Of a stretch of 23,829 nucleotides of DNA, positions 23,733-23,829 are shown piece by piece. Every line of letters starts with the position of its first letter. Position 1 is the first letter of the stretch. The notes beneath the pieces were generated by a model. That model made no database searches. It was given only the letters and a program-made list of their open reading frames with translations, and was not told where the DNA came from. Source of the DNA: Bifidobacteriaceae bacterium (GTDB lineage: Bacteria > Actinomycetota > Actinomycetes > Actinomycetales > WQXJ01); NCBI GenBank assembly GCA_031265345.1, contig JAISCU010000343.1, positions 1-23,829 on the forward strand. Direction: 5' to 3'. The translations under genes and the position numbers were made by a program.

Positions 23733-23770
23733 AAGATAGCATGAGCCCAGCGAATGCGCAAACGCTTGTG
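23733..23770 (-). promoter_or_regulatory. Promoter with LacI-type operator of the surface protein gene
   Basis: On the minus strand TTGCGC (23756-23761), a 17-nt spacer and TATCTT (23733-23738), the latter preceded by a TGC extended -10, form a good promoter. Overlapping the -35 is an imperfect palindrome with a central CG, CGCAAA-CG-CTTGTG (23757-23770), of the kind bound by LacI-family sugar regulators. No such regulator lies in the window. Confidence 0.55.
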
Positions 23771-23829
23771 CCGTTCTGGTAACCTACTACCTGTTGCAAC
23801 CGACCTGAAACCTGAGAGACGGGGAGCGA

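Noticed and set aside
23800..23829. GGGGAG near the right edge as a ribosome site for a divergent gene
   Set aside because: No start codon follows inside the window, so a divergent gene cannot be supported.

Overview
The window is high-GC DNA (roughly two thirds G+C, strongly G/C-ending codons) and looks actinobacterial (Actinomycetota). Supporting signs are LPXTG-type wall anchoring with a Pro/Ser/Thr-rich wall-spanning tail, several -10 hexamers placed 6-7 nt before a start codon (leaderless mRNAs), and TetR, VapBC and crotonase gene types common in that phylum. No rRNA, tRNA, CRISPR array or insertion sequence was seen. The species cannot be named from the sequence.

Region 1 (1-465): the C-terminal tail of an unknown plus-strand gene converges with a RelB/DinJ-type antitoxin that has no toxin beside it. 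Region 2 (466-8817): a tight minus-strand operon, SDR - ADP-forming acyl-CoA synthetase - acyl-CoA dehydrogenase - enoyl-CoA hydratase - MFS transporter - thiolase. Its genes overlap by 4-8 nt or lie about 25 nt apart, and it is transcribed away from a divergent TetR regulator. Together they can import an organic acid, activate it with CoA and run one round of beta-oxidation; the substrate is not identifiable.

Region 3 (8818-10860): a second, stripped-down copy of that operon. It keeps the same promoter/operator and a close MFS paralogue, now broken by a 1-nt deletion. Between them is a 20-codon mini-ORF that looks like the start of the SDR gene joined to the end of the hydratase gene. The two operators differ only by a symmetric pair of substitutions that preserves the palindrome.

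Region 4 (10941-16800): a defence/toxin-antitoxin island. It has a primase-helicase of the TOTE conflict-system type, a DUF3800 (RNase H-fold) protein preceded by a coupled small ORF, and three consecutive plus-strand antitoxin-PIN toxin modules. Each module has a -10 hexamer exactly 6 nt before the antitoxin start, and inverted repeats overlap that -10 most clearly in modules 1 and 3.

Region 5 (16894-23829): a decayed chimera of a glycoside-hydrolase-like gene and a sialate-O-acetylesterase-like gene. Upstream of it is a 1986-residue secreted, LPWTG-anchored protein. That protein has duplicated carbohydrate-binding-like modules, a retaining-glycosidase-like barrel, FIVAR-like helical repeats and Ig-like stalk domains, under a promoter with a LacI-type operator.
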